DNA of 64,000 nt from Acidobacteriota bacterium (GTDB lineage Bacteria > Acidobacteriota > Terriglobia > Acidiferrales > UBA7541): contig JABDEK010000005.1 in assembly GCA_013287135.1 (NCBI GenBank), positions 1 to 64,000 on the forward strand, in the 5' to 3' direction. The stretch's first letter is position 1, and each line of letters starts with the position of its first letter. The translations under genes were made by a program, and so were the position numbers. Of this stretch, positions 27,686 through 36,716 are shown piece after piece. The notes beneath the pieces were generated by a model that was not told where the DNA came from, made no database searches, and saw only the letters and a list, made by a program, of their open reading frames with translations.

Positions 27686-28810
27686 TTATAGATTCAGATG
27701 GCCGTATCGCTCCGTCGAGATGGTTTCCGCTTTCTGCAATATTTTCGCTGGCGTCGCGCCGCGTGGATTGCTCCACCGCCCCGGTATTTTCAGGTTGCAA
27801 TTGGGGCAGTGGCCGTCTTTCAGGCGGTTTTGCTGGACGTCATGCCAACCGCGACGGATTAGGAGCATCTTGCATGAAGGGCACGACGTGCTCGCCGCAT
27901 CGGTGTGAATGTTTCCCTCATACACGTAGTGCAGGCCGGATTCCAGCGCGATAGCACGGGCGCGGTGCAGTGTTTCCGGCGGCGTTCGCGGCTTGTCCTG
28001 TAACTTAAAATCGGGATGGAAGGCGGTGAAATGCAACGGCACGTCCGGCCCCAGATTCTCCAATATCCAGTCGGACAGGCGGCGAAATTCCTCCGCTTCA
28101 TCATTAAGTGTAGGGATTATCAAATTTGTAACCTCAAACCAGACATTCGTCTCATTCTTCAGCCATTTCAGCGTGTCGAGAACGGGCTGCAGGTGCGTCA
28201 GAGTGATGCGACCGTAGAAATTTTCAGTGAAGGCTTTCAAGTCCACGTTGGCCGCGTCAACCTGGTCGTAAATATCGTGGAAGGCGTCGTAGGTGATGTA
28301 GCCGTTCGTCACCATGACGGTGTTTAGGCCGTGCTTTTTCGCTGCGTGACAAATATCGATGACGTACTCGCCCCAAATAGTCGGCTCGTTATAAGTGAAT
28401 GCGATCGACGGGCAATTATTTCCAATAGCAAGGAGCGCAACATCTTCAGGCGAAACGTGCGTGGAATGCACCTGGTCTGACCGGGACTTTGAGATGTCCC
28501 AATTCTGGCAGAAGAAGCAACCCATGTTGCAGCCGGCCGTGCCCATGGAAAAGACGCGCGTTCCAGGCAGAAAATGATTGAGGGGCTTTTTCTCGATGGG
28601 ATCGATTTGAATAGCAGCGGGCGAAGCGTAACCAAGACTGTACAGTTTGCCGCCTTCGTTCACGCGAATGAAGCAGAACCCCGCCTGGCCATCGCCGATA
28701 TGGCAATGCCGCGGACAAAGATAGCAATGCGCTTTGTTGTTAGGCTCGGCTTCCCACCAGCGTGCTTCGTGAAGAGAGGCGGTTTTTTGAAGGATTCTTA
28801 GATCTTCCAT
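27686..28810 (-). CDS. amrS: AmmeMemoRadiSam radical SAM enzyme
   Basis: Radical SAM protein of the AmrS group (pyruvate-formate-lyase-activating-enzyme-like). The cluster motif is CNMGCFFCQNWD (CxxxCxxC), the N-terminal block has CYLCPRHCHI, and a C-terminal zinc ribbon is visible (CPSC ... CPNC). SIAFTYNEPTIWGEY is typical of the family. At 374 aa it is full length. In other genomes AmrS is encoded with AmmeMemo partners AmrA and AmrB; none is seen here. The modification it performs is unknown to me. Confidence 0.9.
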   Translation of the reverse strand: MEDLRILQKTASLHEARWWEAEPNNKAHCYLCPRHCHIGDGQAGFCFIRVNEGGKLYSLGYASPAAIQIDPIEKKPLNHFLPGTRVFSMGTAGCNMGCFFCQNWDISKSRSDQVHSTHVSPEDVALLAIGNNCPSIAFTYNEPTIWGEYVIDICHAAKKHGLNTVMVTNGYITYDAFHDIYDQVDAANVDLKAFTENFYGRITLTHLQPVLDTLKWLKNETNVWFEVTNLIIPTLNDEAEEFRRLSDWILENLGPDVPLHFTAFHPDFKLQDKPRTPPETLHRARAIALESGLHYVYEGNIHTDAASTSCPSCKMLLIRRGWHDVQQNRLKDGHCPNCNLKIPGRWSNPRGATPAKILQKAETISTERYGHLNL

Positions 28811-28909
28811 GGCATCGCGTCGACTAAGGCGACGCTAATGTTTATTATACGCCACAAGCGCGGTTCGCGAATTGCGGGTAAAACGCCGCGGAACAGGGAT
28901 AATAGGAGC

Positions 28910-29500
28910 ATGTCGGTGTGGCTACCGCGCTTCGGGCAGCGAACAATCTTGCGAGTCTTGGCAATCAGCGCGGCATTGCTGATTTTGCCGAGCGCCTTTG
29001 GCCAAGCTCCCCCACCGATTGTGGAATACAAGGAAGTGATTCCGATCACATCGGGCCAGATCCGCGACGGAAAAACTTGCATCAATTTTAATCCGGTAAT
29101 GACCGCCGGAGATTTCTTCGACGGTTTACAGCGGCGCGAAACCGCGTCGGGCGATGAGTTCCTCAAGAATTCGCAGATAATCAGAACTTTCCCCGACCAA
29201 ATTACCGTGCAGGTTCAGACGGCCATTAACATTTGCGACGCCGATATCTACACGGCTGCACCGGTGCCTTCTTTTTTCAATGACCTACGGTTCAAAGCGC
29301 AGTGGAAGCGCGGGCTGGTGATGCGCGCGGTTTCGCAGGTTACCGTGCAGCGCGTGATGTTTGCTTCCGAGGACGGCAATAACCGGCTGATGTTTCTTCT
29401 GAAAATTCGCGATCACGACGTGCCACTGACGGACCACCTGATCATTTCCGTAATGTCGCCGCAGGGGAAGCTGCTGTCGCGCATGTCTGGGAAACTTTAA
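28910..29500 (+). CDS. Exported hypothetical protein
   Basis: About 197 aa starting at ATG 28910 (AGGAG very close upstream; GTG 28916 has better spacing). A signal peptide covers the first 33 residues (ending SAFGQ). The mature part is mostly beta-strand: ITVQVQTAINICDADIY, LMFLLKIRDHDVPLTDHLIISVMSPQGK, a pattern of acidobacterial hypotheticals that I cannot place. The frame is open to 28838 upstream but without a signal. Confidence 0.7.
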   Translation: MSVWLPRFGQRTILRVLAISAALLILPSAFGQAPPPIVEYKEVIPITSGQIRDGKTCINFNPVMTAGDFFDGLQRRETASGDEFLKNSQIIRTFPDQITVQVQTAINICDADIYTAAPVPSFFNDLRFKAQWKRGLVMRAVSQVTVQRVMFASEDGNNRLMFLLKIRDHDVPLTDHLIISVMSPQGKLLSRMSGKL

Positions 29501-29518
29501 GTCGCGGAAAAGGAAAGA

Positions 29519-29548
29519 TGCCGGGCTGAAGGCCCCTGCGCTACATAA
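29519..29548. repeat. REP-like element (GGGCTGAAGGCCCCTGCGCTAC)
   Basis: An intergenic, partly self-complementary stretch (GGGCTGAAGGCCC core) of the style GGGGCTGAAGCCCCTGCGCTAC that recurs between genes in related genomes. Only one copy is seen in this window, so the dispersed-repeat status is from family memory. Confidence 0.35.
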
Positions 29549-29597
29549 AAACCTTGGAATCTTGCGCACCGTTGGGCGCCTCGGAAAACGAAGCGGT

Positions 29598-29816
29598 TTA
29601 GAACTTCTGAGCGGCGCGCCGGATGGCCACCCATTCGAGAAAACGTTCCATGCGGGCGCGCTCTCGCCACATCAGGGCAAAGAATTTTCGCGCGTCGAGG
29701 TCAGCGGCTTCTTTGCCGAAAAACGTTTCCATTCGCCAGCAAATGTAGGGCGAGGCCCACGGGCGCAATCGATAGCCCTTCGAGATGATCCAGTAATAGC
29801 GCAGCGCGTTCAGCAT
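29598..29816 (-). CDS. Small conserved hypothetical protein
   Basis: A 72-aa basic, aromatic-rich protein (MLNALRYYWIISKGYRLRPW, then a FALMWRERARMERFLEW helix). The pattern of conserved Trp/Tyr/Arg residues looks like a short protein family of Acidobacteria. ATG 29816 has AGGG eight bases upstream; the frame extends to 29990 but the extra part overlaps the divergent TPR gene and reads as non-coding. Function unknown. Confidence 0.6.
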   Translation of the reverse strand: MLNALRYYWIISKGYRLRPWASPYICWRMETFFGKEAADLDARKFFALMWRERARMERFLEWVAIRRAAQKF

Positions 29817-29887
29817 TTCGCGCGCCCTACGCTCGAAGACCGGTGGCCGCGCGATGGTAGAATTAAGGCGTTCGCAAAAGGACCGTG

Positions 29888-30232
29888 ATGACCGCGGAAG
29901 ACCACTACTACGCTGGAATCGATTTTTTTGGCGAAGGCAAACTTGAATCCGCGATTGAAGAATACAACCGGGCGCTGGAGCTCGATCCAAAGTTGATCGA
30001 CGCGCTTCATGGCCTGGCGCAAGCGTATCACGCCAAGGAAGATTTTAATCGCACGATTGAAGCCGCTCGACGGATTTTGGATTGGGAACCTGAAGACATC
30101 CTCGCTTGGACCACGATTTCACGCGCTTACCAGCGCCTGGGCATGATTCCCGAAGCCGAAGAAGCTGGCAACAAAGCGCGGATTTTAGGTTGGAAGCAGC
30201 AGTTGCGGGATCAAAAGGCGAAAGCGCAGTAG
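29888..30232 (+). CDS. Small TPR-repeat protein
   Basis: A 114-aa soluble protein made of about three tetratricopeptide repeats: HYYAGIDFFGEGKLESAIEEYNRALELDP, then KLIDALHGLAQAYHAKEDFNRTIEAARRIL, then WTTISRAYQRLGMIPEAEEAGNKA. It is likely an interaction scaffold; no partner is evident. The start ATG 29888 (AAAGGA five bases upstream) is preferred over GTG 29885. A strong terminator follows. Confidence 0.87.
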   Translation: MTAEDHYYAGIDFFGEGKLESAIEEYNRALELDPKLIDALHGLAQAYHAKEDFNRTIEAARRILDWEPEDILAWTTISRAYQRLGMIPEAEEAGNKARILGWKQQLRDQKAKAQ

Positions 30233-30250
30233 CCCGACAACATAGCGAGA

Positions 30251-30290
30251 AAAAAGGGGCCGAGTCACCAGGTGACTGCGGCCCCTTTTT
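30251..30290. terminator. Bidirectional rho-independent terminator
   Basis: AAAAAGGGGCC ... GGCCCCTTTTT encloses a nearly perfect stem with inner AGTCACC/GGTGACT pairing. With A-runs before and T-runs after, it can stop both the TPR gene (plus) and the convergent aldehyde dehydrogenase gene (minus). Confidence 0.88.
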
Positions 30291-30310
30291 GATATTTGTG
30301 ACACCAAGTT

Positions 30311-31804
30311 TTACAGCGCGGCGCAGACCGACTTGACCTCGGTGTAATTCTTGAGGACTTCGTGGCCCATCTCGCGACCCCAGCCGGATTGTTTATATCC
30401 GCCGAACGGCAGCGACGCGTCGAACACGTTGTAGCAATTGATCCACACGGTTCCCGCGCGAAGCTTGGACGCGAGCGCATGAGCCTTCTTGATGTCGCGT
30501 GTCCAGATTCCTGCGGCAAGGCCGTACTCTGTGTTATTCGCTTTGGCGGCAATTTCGTTAATGTCGCTGAACGGAATCGCCGTAAGCACAGGCCCGAAAA
30601 TTTCTTCCTGCACCACCTTCATCGTGTCGGTCGTATTGATCAGCACGGTGGGCTGCACGAAGTAGCCTCGATTCCCTGCTCGCGCACCGCCGGTGACCGC
30701 CTTGGCGCCTTCCTGCTTGCCGGATTCCAAGTAGCCGCACACCTTATTGAATTGCTCTTCGGAAACCAACGGGCCCATATCGACGTCGGGATCAAATCCC
30801 TGACCGATACGGATTTTGCTGGCGTTCTGCGCCACGCCGTCCACCACCTTGTCGAAAATTTTCTTGTCGATGAACAGACGCGAACCTGCGCAACAAGTCT
30901 GGCCTTGGTTGAAGAAAATCGCGCTGGCGGCGCCGGGGATCGCGGCGTCGATGTCGGCATCGTCAAGAATAATGTTGGGAGACTTGCCGCCCAGTTCCAG
31001 CGAAACTTTCTTCAAGTTGCCCGCCGCGGCGTGAATAATGAGCTTGCCGACTTCCGTGGAGCCAGTGAACGCGATCTTATCGACGTCGGGATGCGCGGCC
31101 AAAGCGGCGCCAGCTGTTTCGCCGAAACCGGGAACGATATTTACGACTCCTTCGGGGAATCCCGCTTCCATGATGAGTTCGCCCAGTCGCAGAGCGGTGA
31201 GCGGCGTTTGCTCCGCAGGCTTCAGGATCACGGTGCAGCCAACGGAGAGAGCGGGAGCGAGTTTCCAGGCGGCCATGAGCAGCGGAAAATTCCAGGGAAT
31301 GATTTGTCCAGCGACGCCCACCGGCTCGCGCACAGTGTAGGCGTGGAATTTTCCCTGCTTCGCCAGGCCTAGCGAAATCGTGTTGCCTTCAATTTTCGTG
31401 GCCCAGCCTGCGTAGTAGCGGAAATGATCGACGGCCAGCGGAACGTCGGCAGCGCGCGCGACCTTCAGCGGCTTGCCGTTATCCAGCGATTCGAGTTGCG
31501 CAAATTCTTCGGTGTGCCCCTCGAGCAGGTCGGCGAGCTTCCAAAGCAAACGTCCGCGCTCGGAAGGAGAAATTTTCGACCACGGGCCGGTCTCGAAAGC
31601 AGCGCGGGCCGCTTTCACGGCCCGGTCGATATCTTCTTTGTCGCCCGCCGCAACATTGGCGAGGACTTCACCAGTCGCGGGATTGTATGTCGCAAACGTT
31701 TTGCCGGAGGCTGCATCTACCCACTTTCCGTTGATCAGAAGCTTGCCTGTCTTAGATACGAAACCTGTAACGCTGCTATCGGGTTGAACTACTGCTGTCG
31801 CCAT
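30311..31804 (-). CDS. NAD(P)-dependent aldehyde dehydrogenase
   Basis: A 497-aa aldehyde dehydrogenase oxidising aldehydes to acids. Catalytic Cys lies in FNQGQTCCAGSRLF, the general-base Glu in SLELGGKSPNI, the nucleotide loop in FTGSTEVGKLI, and the C-terminal block in FGGYKQSGWGREMG. This resembles the ALDH1/2-type (betaine/phenylacetaldehyde) clade. It is transcribed alone on the minus strand with about 200 bp of leader (31805-32012) in which I see no clear operator. Confidence 0.95.
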   Translation of the reverse strand: MATAVVQPDSSVTGFVSKTGKLLINGKWVDAASGKTFATYNPATGEVLANVAAGDKEDIDRAVKAARAAFETGPWSKISPSERGRLLWKLADLLEGHTEEFAQLESLDNGKPLKVARAADVPLAVDHFRYYAGWATKIEGNTISLGLAKQGKFHAYTVREPVGVAGQIIPWNFPLLMAAWKLAPALSVGCTVILKPAEQTPLTALRLGELIMEAGFPEGVVNIVPGFGETAGAALAAHPDVDKIAFTGSTEVGKLIIHAAAGNLKKVSLELGGKSPNIILDDADIDAAIPGAASAIFFNQGQTCCAGSRLFIDKKIFDKVVDGVAQNASKIRIGQGFDPDVDMGPLVSEEQFNKVCGYLESGKQEGAKAVTGGARAGNRGYFVQPTVLINTTDTMKVVQEEIFGPVLTAIPFSDINEIAAKANNTEYGLAAGIWTRDIKKAHALASKLRAGTVWINCYNVFDASLPFGGYKQSGWGREMGHEVLKNYTEVKSVCAAL

Positions 31805-32012
31805 GTGATTTCCTCCACTTAATTGAAATAGGAATTTTGAAGCTTAAAATTTTCGCGGAACTGAGTTGGTATCCTGGCATAACTCGCAACGTAAGCGCAC
31901 CTGCGCTCAAAAGACGTCATCTCGACTAACGGGCTGATGGCTTGATTAAAGTTACTCCGGCGCGACGCAAAATTCAAGTGTGCGTCGTCGCATGGTATAA
32001 CGCTTTTCGACC

Positions 32013-32690
32013 TTAAGACGAGACGCGGCGGACCCAGATGCGTTCGGTGGCGGGTTTGCCCAGGTGAACGCGAGCGGCGCGATGCGCGATGGACACGGCC
32101 ATGGTTTCGTCATATTCGCGCTGATGGACGCGGACGTGGGTGCCGGGACGAAGCTGCAGACCTTCCATGAACTCGAGAAACTTTGGATCCTTCTCGAAAA
32201 CACGCAGCACTTCGTAAGAGCGGGATACCTCAGCATCGGATAAGCGTACTGCGCCGAATTTCTTGCGCAGCTTCGACATGCCCCCGAAAAGCGGCACGCC
32301 ATGCGGGCAGCGGACGTCGCGGCCAAAACGTTTCAACAAAAGTTCGGCCACTTCCGGCGAAATGCCATGTTCAAGCCGCTCGGCCTCTTCGTGCGCGCGC
32401 GACCAATTGATGCCGATCACTTCGGTAAGAAGTTTTTCGGCGAGACGGTGGCGAAGCACAAGATGCTGCGCGATTCCCTTCCCCTTTTCGGAGAGCGATA
32501 TGCGGCCTCCGCGCATAACGCGCAAGTAGCCCGTGCGCGTCATGCGTTTCAACGCGGCAGTCACCGCGGGAGGAGTTACGCCGAGGTCTTCCGCTAAACG
32601 TGCGCTGATCGGTACTTGCTCTTCCTGTACGATCTCCCAGATAGCTTTTAGATAATCTTCCTGGGAGACGCTGGTTTTTTCGCGGCGCAA
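32013..32690 (-). CDS. DtxR/MntR family metal-dependent regulator
   Basis: A 225-aa DtxR-family repressor: an N-terminal winged helix (VSQEDYLKAIWEIVQEEQVP, LGVTPPAVTAALKRM), a metal-binding dimerisation domain with the His/Glu set in LRHRLAEKLL, AHEEAERLEHGIS and CPHGVPLF, and a C-terminal SH3/FeoA-like domain (LRPGTHVRV). It would repress metal uptake with Mn or Fe bound. The start is TTG 32690 with GAGG four bases upstream. It ends the pdx-led gene string; no metal transporter is adjacent. Confidence 0.9.
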   Translation of the reverse strand: MRREKTSVSQEDYLKAIWEIVQEEQVPISARLAEDLGVTPPAVTAALKRMTRTGYLRVMRGGRISLSEKGKGIAQHLVLRHRLAEKLLTEVIGINWSRAHEEAERLEHGISPEVAELLLKRFGRDVRCPHGVPLFGGMSKLRKKFGAVRLSDAEVSRSYEVLRVFEKDPKFLEFMEGLQLRPGTHVRVHQREYDETMAVSIAHRAARVHLGKPATERIWVRRVSS

Positions 32691-32789
32691 AATGCCTCGC
32701 AGTCTTTGGCGCAGGGTAGAGCTGAACGCTAGGGCTTAGGTTGTTCGGCTCGCAAGCGAGCCGCCAATTCCTTCACCTTGCGTTCGATA

Positions 32790-33146
32790 TCATCGCAAAT
32801 GCTGCCGTGTAGTTCTATAGCCTCGCCAAAAAGGATCGCCAATGCGCCAGTCTTCAAACTCTTTGCCAGCAAATAGAGAGTTACCGGGAATCCCTGACAT
32901 ATTTACGATCAGGTCCGGAGTCTTCAGCCTATGAGTGCGCCGGCCTTTTGAGAATTGGCCTTCGTAGGAGATGCCGCGTTCGCGTGGGACGCGCTGCGTG
33001 GTGTTGTCAATGAATCCGAGCGGATGGACGCCGGCGCTTTCGGGCGCGACGATGTCGGAAGCGTCGTGGCGCGCGATCGCTTCGGCCGTCTGGCTGCGGA
33101 CACAATTGGCTATGCACACGAAAAGGACTTTTACAGGCTCGGGCAT
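32790..33146 (-). CDS. LMW protein-phosphatase/arsenate-reductase-like protein, frameshifted C-terminus
   Basis: Low-molecular-weight phosphatase fold. The P-loop is VCIANCVRSQ (Cx5R) at about residues 11-19. The as-read frame ends with DPFWRGYRTTRQHLR, which is aberrant: after a run of five T (minus strand; plus 32828-32832) a one-base shift restores DPFGEAIELHGSICDDIERKVKELAARL to a TAG at 32731-32729, giving the family's DPF aspartate context and normal C-terminal helix. Either the gene carries a real 1-base insertion or the read is in error. It sits 9 bp after pdxT. Confidence 0.75.
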   Translation of the reverse strand: MPEPVKVLFVCIANCVRSQTAEAIARHDASDIVAPESAGVHPLGFIDNTTQRVPRERGISYEGQFSKGRRTHRLKTPDLIVNMSGIPGNSLFAGKEFEDWRIGDPFWRGYRTTRQHLR

Positions 33147-33155
33147 GGGCGTCGG

Positions 33156-33728
33156 CTAGGTAGCGTCGTTCGCGATGCTCAGAAAATATTCGTGGATAGA
33201 AGGATCTTCGCTCAGTTCTGGATGGAATGTCGAAGCTAGAATCTTTCCTTGCCGCACGAGAACTGGATGGCCGGCATCTTCAGCGAGGACCTGCACGCCT
33301 TTGCCGACCGATTCGATAATCGGCGCGCGAATGAAAACCATTTCCATGGGCTCGGAGCGAAGTTTAGTCTGTCCCAAGTGAACATCGCTCGCGAGCTGGC
33401 GGCCATAGCCGTTGCGAAGGACGGAGACATCAAGCAGCGCAAGCGATTCCTGCGTGGGGCCGTGAACTTCGCGCGCTAGAAGAATCGTTCCGGCGCATGT
33501 TCCGAAAAACGCGCCCCCGTCCGAGGCAAACTGTTTTAGCGAATCGAACAAGCCTTCTTCCGTCATTACTTTCAGATGCGTAGTGCTCTCGCCGCCCGGC
33601 AAAATTACCCCAGAAACGTCCTTCAAATCTTCGGGGCGGCGGACGTAGGTGTAGGACGCGCCAATGCGATCGAGCATTTTGGCGTGCGCCTCGTAGTCAC
33701 CTTGAATTGCGAGTATGCCAATGGTCAT
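33156..33728 (-). CDS. pdxT: PLP synthase glutaminase subunit
   Basis: Class I glutamine amidotransferase that supplies ammonia to PdxS for pyridoxal 5'-phosphate synthesis. Family marks: GILAIQGDYEAH, LPGGESTT, FGTCAGTILLA with the catalytic Cys, and the His-Pro-Glu near the C-terminus (STFHPELSEDPSIHEYF). At 190 aa it is full length. It lies 44 bp downstream of pdxS. Confidence 0.96.
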   Translation of the reverse strand: MTIGILAIQGDYEAHAKMLDRIGASYTYVRRPEDLKDVSGVILPGGESTTHLKVMTEEGLFDSLKQFASDGGAFFGTCAGTILLAREVHGPTQESLALLDVSVLRNGYGRQLASDVHLGQTKLRSEPMEMVFIRAPIIESVGKGVQVLAEDAGHPVLVRQGKILASTFHPELSEDPSIHEYFLSIANDAT

Positions 33729-33772
33729 TTTTCTTTGCGCAAAAAGATAGCTTGCCAGCAGTTCCCTAACGC

Positions 33773-34663
33773 CTACCAGCCGCGCGTTTGCATCAAATCT
33801 TTTTCTTCGAGCTGACGGATATCGAGACCCTTCATTGCGTCGCCCAGCTCTTCGGAAGCTTCCAGCACCACTTTCGGATCCTTGTAATGCGTAGTCGCTT
33901 TCACGATCGCGCGAGCGCGTTGCGCCGGATCGCTGGACTTGAAAATGCCGGAGCCGACGAAGACCGCTTCAGCGCCCAACTGCATCACCAACGAGGCGTC
34001 AGCGGGAGTGGCAATGCCGCCCGCCGAAAAATTCGGTACCGGGAGTTTTCCGTTTTTCGCAACCCACTGAATCAGTTCAAAGGGCGCGCCCAGCTCCTTA
34101 GCTTCGTGCACCAATTCTTCTTCGCCCAACAACGTGAGCCGCTTCATCTGGCTCACAATGGTGCGGATGTGGCGCACGGCTTCCACGATGTTGCCTGAGC
34201 CCGCTTCCCCTTTCGTGCGAATCATCGCGGCGCCTTCGGTGATGCGGCGGAGCGCTTCGCCAAGGTTTCGCGCGCCGCAAACAAACGGCACTTTGAAACC
34301 GTGCTTCCAGACATGATGCTCGTCGTCCGCCGGCGTCAACACTTCGCTCTCATCGATGTAATCAACCTCGAGCGATTCCAAAACTTGGGCCTCGGCGAAA
34401 TGGCCGATGCGGACTTTGGCCATCACCGGGATGGAAACCGTGTTCATGATTTCGCGGATGATGCGCGGAGCGGCCATGCGCGCCACGCCGCCGTCCTTGC
34501 GAATGTCGGAAGGCACGCGTTCGAGCGCCATCACAGCGCAAGCTCCGGCCTGCTCGGCAATGCGTGCCTGCTCGGCGTTTGTGACGTCCATGATCACGCC
34601 GCCTTTCAACATTTCCGCCAGGCCCACTTTCACGCGCCACAAATTATTGTTCATCAGATCCAT
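33773..34663 (-). CDS. pdxS: PLP synthase lyase subunit
   Basis: PdxS (Pdx1) makes pyridoxal 5'-phosphate from ribose 5-phosphate, glyceraldehyde 3-phosphate and ammonia delivered by PdxT. Highly conserved blocks are present: [23 protein letters not shown] with the first catalytic Lys, [18 protein letters not shown] with the second Lys region, and [10 protein letters not shown]. The length of 296 aa is standard. It follows a thioesterase gene by 27 bp and precedes pdxT. Confidence 0.97.
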   Translation of the reverse strand: MDLMNNNLWRVKVGLAEMLKGGVIMDVTNAEQARIAEQAGACAVMALERVPSDIRKDGGVARMAAPRIIREIMNTVSIPVMAKVRIGHFAEAQVLESLEVDYIDESEVLTPADDEHHVWKHGFKVPFVCGARNLGEALRRITEGAAMIRTKGEAGSGNIVEAVRHIRTIVSQMKRLTLLGEEELVHEAKELGAPFELIQWVAKNGKLPVPNFSAGGIATPADASLVMQLGAEAVFVGSGIFKSSDPAQRARAIVKATTHYKDPKVVLEASEELGDAMKGLDIRQLEEKDLMQTRGW

Positions 34664-34690
34664 GATGTTTCTCCTGTTCTCAAATCAAAA

Positions 34691-35152
34691 TTAAGAGCTT
34701 TTGTTGTCACGAGCAATCTCTGCTGTGTTTTCCCCGCGCGATTCCCGGGGCTCGATTATCACAAAACGTCCGCGTCCGCGCGCTAGTACTTGTCCAGCTT
34801 GATTGCGAATTTCCCCCACATGATGCAAGTTGCGTCCGGACTTTTCCACTTCATGCGCTTCGACGATTAAATCCTCGTCAACCCTAACAGGCTTCAAGTA
34901 TTCCACATTGAGTTCGGCAGTAACCGCGCGCACGCCACGGAAGCGATTAACCTTGCCCATCACTTCATCGAGCACGGTTGCGATGATACCGCCGTGGATG
35001 AAACCGCCACCGCCCTGATATTCCGCTCCAAGTCTGAAATTTCCCACAATGCGTCGTGCGCTATCGTCTTGCTCAAACGTGAGCAGCATCCCGCGAGTAT
35101 TCGCGCCACCGCAGCCGAAACATACATTCGTCGGATTGGGTTCGAGCAGCAT
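34691..35152 (-). CDS. PaaI-type hotdog-fold thioesterase
   Basis: Hotdog domain with an N-terminal CFGCG pair, IHGGIIATVLDEVMG as the active-site helix start, and VEYLKPVRVDEDLIVEA as the closing strand. It would hydrolyse an acyl-CoA. ATG 35152 lies four bases after the stop of the MocR-type regulator gene; an upstream TTG (35221) would overlap that gene by 65 bp and adds poor sequence. Its place between a PdxR-like regulator and pdxS is unusual, and its substrate is unknown. Confidence 0.82.
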   Translation of the reverse strand: MLLEPNPTNVCFGCGGANTRGMLLTFEQDDSARRIVGNFRLGAEYQGGGGFIHGGIIATVLDEVMGKVNRFRGVRAVTAELNVEYLKPVRVDEDLIVEAHEVEKSGRNLHHVGEIRNQAGQVLARGRGRFVIIEPRESRGENTAEIARDNKSS

Positions 35153-35156
35153 ATCG

Positions 35157-36695
35157 CTAAACGAAAGCAACGCGAGATGGCGAGTCGTTTCGCGCGCCTC
35201 GCTGACGCTTGCGTATTTCAAGCTTCAGGAGTTCGCTGAACGTCTGCACCCCTTTGGCGATGCGTTTCTCGTCGAGCCCTGCGAATCCAAGCCTCAAAGT
35301 ATTGGGCTGCGGATTCTGCAGATAGAAATATCGGCCGGGGACGAACACCACGCCGCGTTCGCGGAGATGAATCAGAAGTTCGCCGGAATCGAAGCCCGGG
35401 GGCAAAGTAACCCACACCGACATTCCGCCCTCGGGACGCGTCCAAGTAGTTTCTCCTGGCATATATTTCTGAAGCGCGGCTTCGATTGCTTCCAACCGTC
35501 CGCGATAAATTCGCTTCATCTTCGATAGATGACGCGCCAGATACCCGCGGCGCACAAATTCCGCCAAGGTGGCCTGCGCAAGTTGGTCTGTATGCAGATC
35601 GGTTGATTGCTTCACTAACCTCAATCGCTCGATGGCATCTTCCGGGCCGATACACCAGCCGACCCGCAATCCAGGAAACGCAATCTTCGAAAAACTGTCG
35701 ATTTGAATTACGTTTCCGGCGCGATCGAGCGACTTCAGAGATGGCAGCGCGGTGCCACGAAGGCGCAGACGCGCATAAATTGCGTCTTCAATAATTGGCA
35801 CTTGATAGTGCGACGCAATTTCCAAAATGCGGCGGCGTTCCGCCAAGGGCAGCGTTGTGCCGGTTGGATTATGAAAATCAGGCGTAACGAAAATAAACTT
35901 CACGCGATTTTGCAACAGCACCGATTCCAGCGCATCGAGATCCATCCCCACGTGGCCTGCCGGACGAGCATTTGTTTCCACGCCAACCGCCAGCATGCGC
36001 ACGCGCGCTCCGGCAAAAATCGCCACCGCGCCGGGATACGCAGGATTTTCCAGCGCTACCGAATCGCCGGGGCGCAAGAAAGCTTTGCAGACCAGATCGA
36101 TAGCCTGTTGACAGCCATCGGTAATAAGAAGCTGCTCGCCGCGAAGGTGCAGTCCGTCGGCGCGAAGAAATTCGATCAAGACGCGCTTGAGCGGCTCATA
36201 GCCATCGGACGAGCCAAGCTGCAACACCCGTCTGCCGTCATTTCGCAGAACCGCGTTGCAGCAGCGTCGGAATTCCTCCACCGGAAAAAATTCCTCAGAG
36301 GGTCGCGCGGTAATAAACGCGATCGAGTCAGCCGGAACTTCGGGCATCAACCGCGTTAGATTTTCGTCGCCACGCTCATCGGCAAAGATCGATTCCCAAC
36401 GCATGCCGCCGCCATTGCCGTTCGTGCGCGGGGGCGGAGTGAACTGTTTGGTCGGAACGCCACAAATATAAGTACCGCGGCCCACATGCCCCTGAATCAT
36501 CCCTTCGGCTTCAAGCTCAGCATACGCATTCGCTACCGTAGTCCGGTGCACTCCAAGCTGCGTGGCTAATTCGCGGCTTGCAGGAATTCTGTCGCCGGAG
36601 CGAAGGTCTCCAGAATGAACCAGGGCGCGCAGTTGGTCCCGAAGTTGAACGTAAAGAGGTATGTGACTCTCCGGCTGTAAATGTAGTGGAAGCAT
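35157..36695 (-). CDS. MocR/PdxR family regulator (GntR HTH plus aminotransferase fold)
   Basis: A 512-aa MocR-type regulator: an N-terminal GntR winged helix (IPASRELATQLGVHRTTVANAYAELEAEG), then a full class-I aminotransferase-like domain that binds PLP through the Lys in DSFSKIAFPG. It is transcribed with pdxS and pdxT, so the PLP-responsive PdxR subtype is the best guess. ATG 36695 has AAGGA seven bases upstream; the frame is open to 36716. A promoter and a 20-bp-spaced direct repeat lie directly upstream, suggesting autoregulation. Confidence 0.88.
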   Translation of the reverse strand: MLPLHLQPESHIPLYVQLRDQLRALVHSGDLRSGDRIPASRELATQLGVHRTTVANAYAELEAEGMIQGHVGRGTYICGVPTKQFTPPPRTNGNGGGMRWESIFADERGDENLTRLMPEVPADSIAFITARPSEEFFPVEEFRRCCNAVLRNDGRRVLQLGSSDGYEPLKRVLIEFLRADGLHLRGEQLLITDGCQQAIDLVCKAFLRPGDSVALENPAYPGAVAIFAGARVRMLAVGVETNARPAGHVGMDLDALESVLLQNRVKFIFVTPDFHNPTGTTLPLAERRRILEIASHYQVPIIEDAIYARLRLRGTALPSLKSLDRAGNVIQIDSFSKIAFPGLRVGWCIGPEDAIERLRLVKQSTDLHTDQLAQATLAEFVRRGYLARHLSKMKRIYRGRLEAIEAALQKYMPGETTWTRPEGGMSVWVTLPPGFDSGELLIHLRERGVVFVPGRYFYLQNPQPNTLRLGFAGLDEKRIAKGVQTFSELLKLEIRKRQRGARNDSPSRVAFV

Positions 36696-36716
36696 TGGCT
36701 CGTCCTTGTAGGCCAA

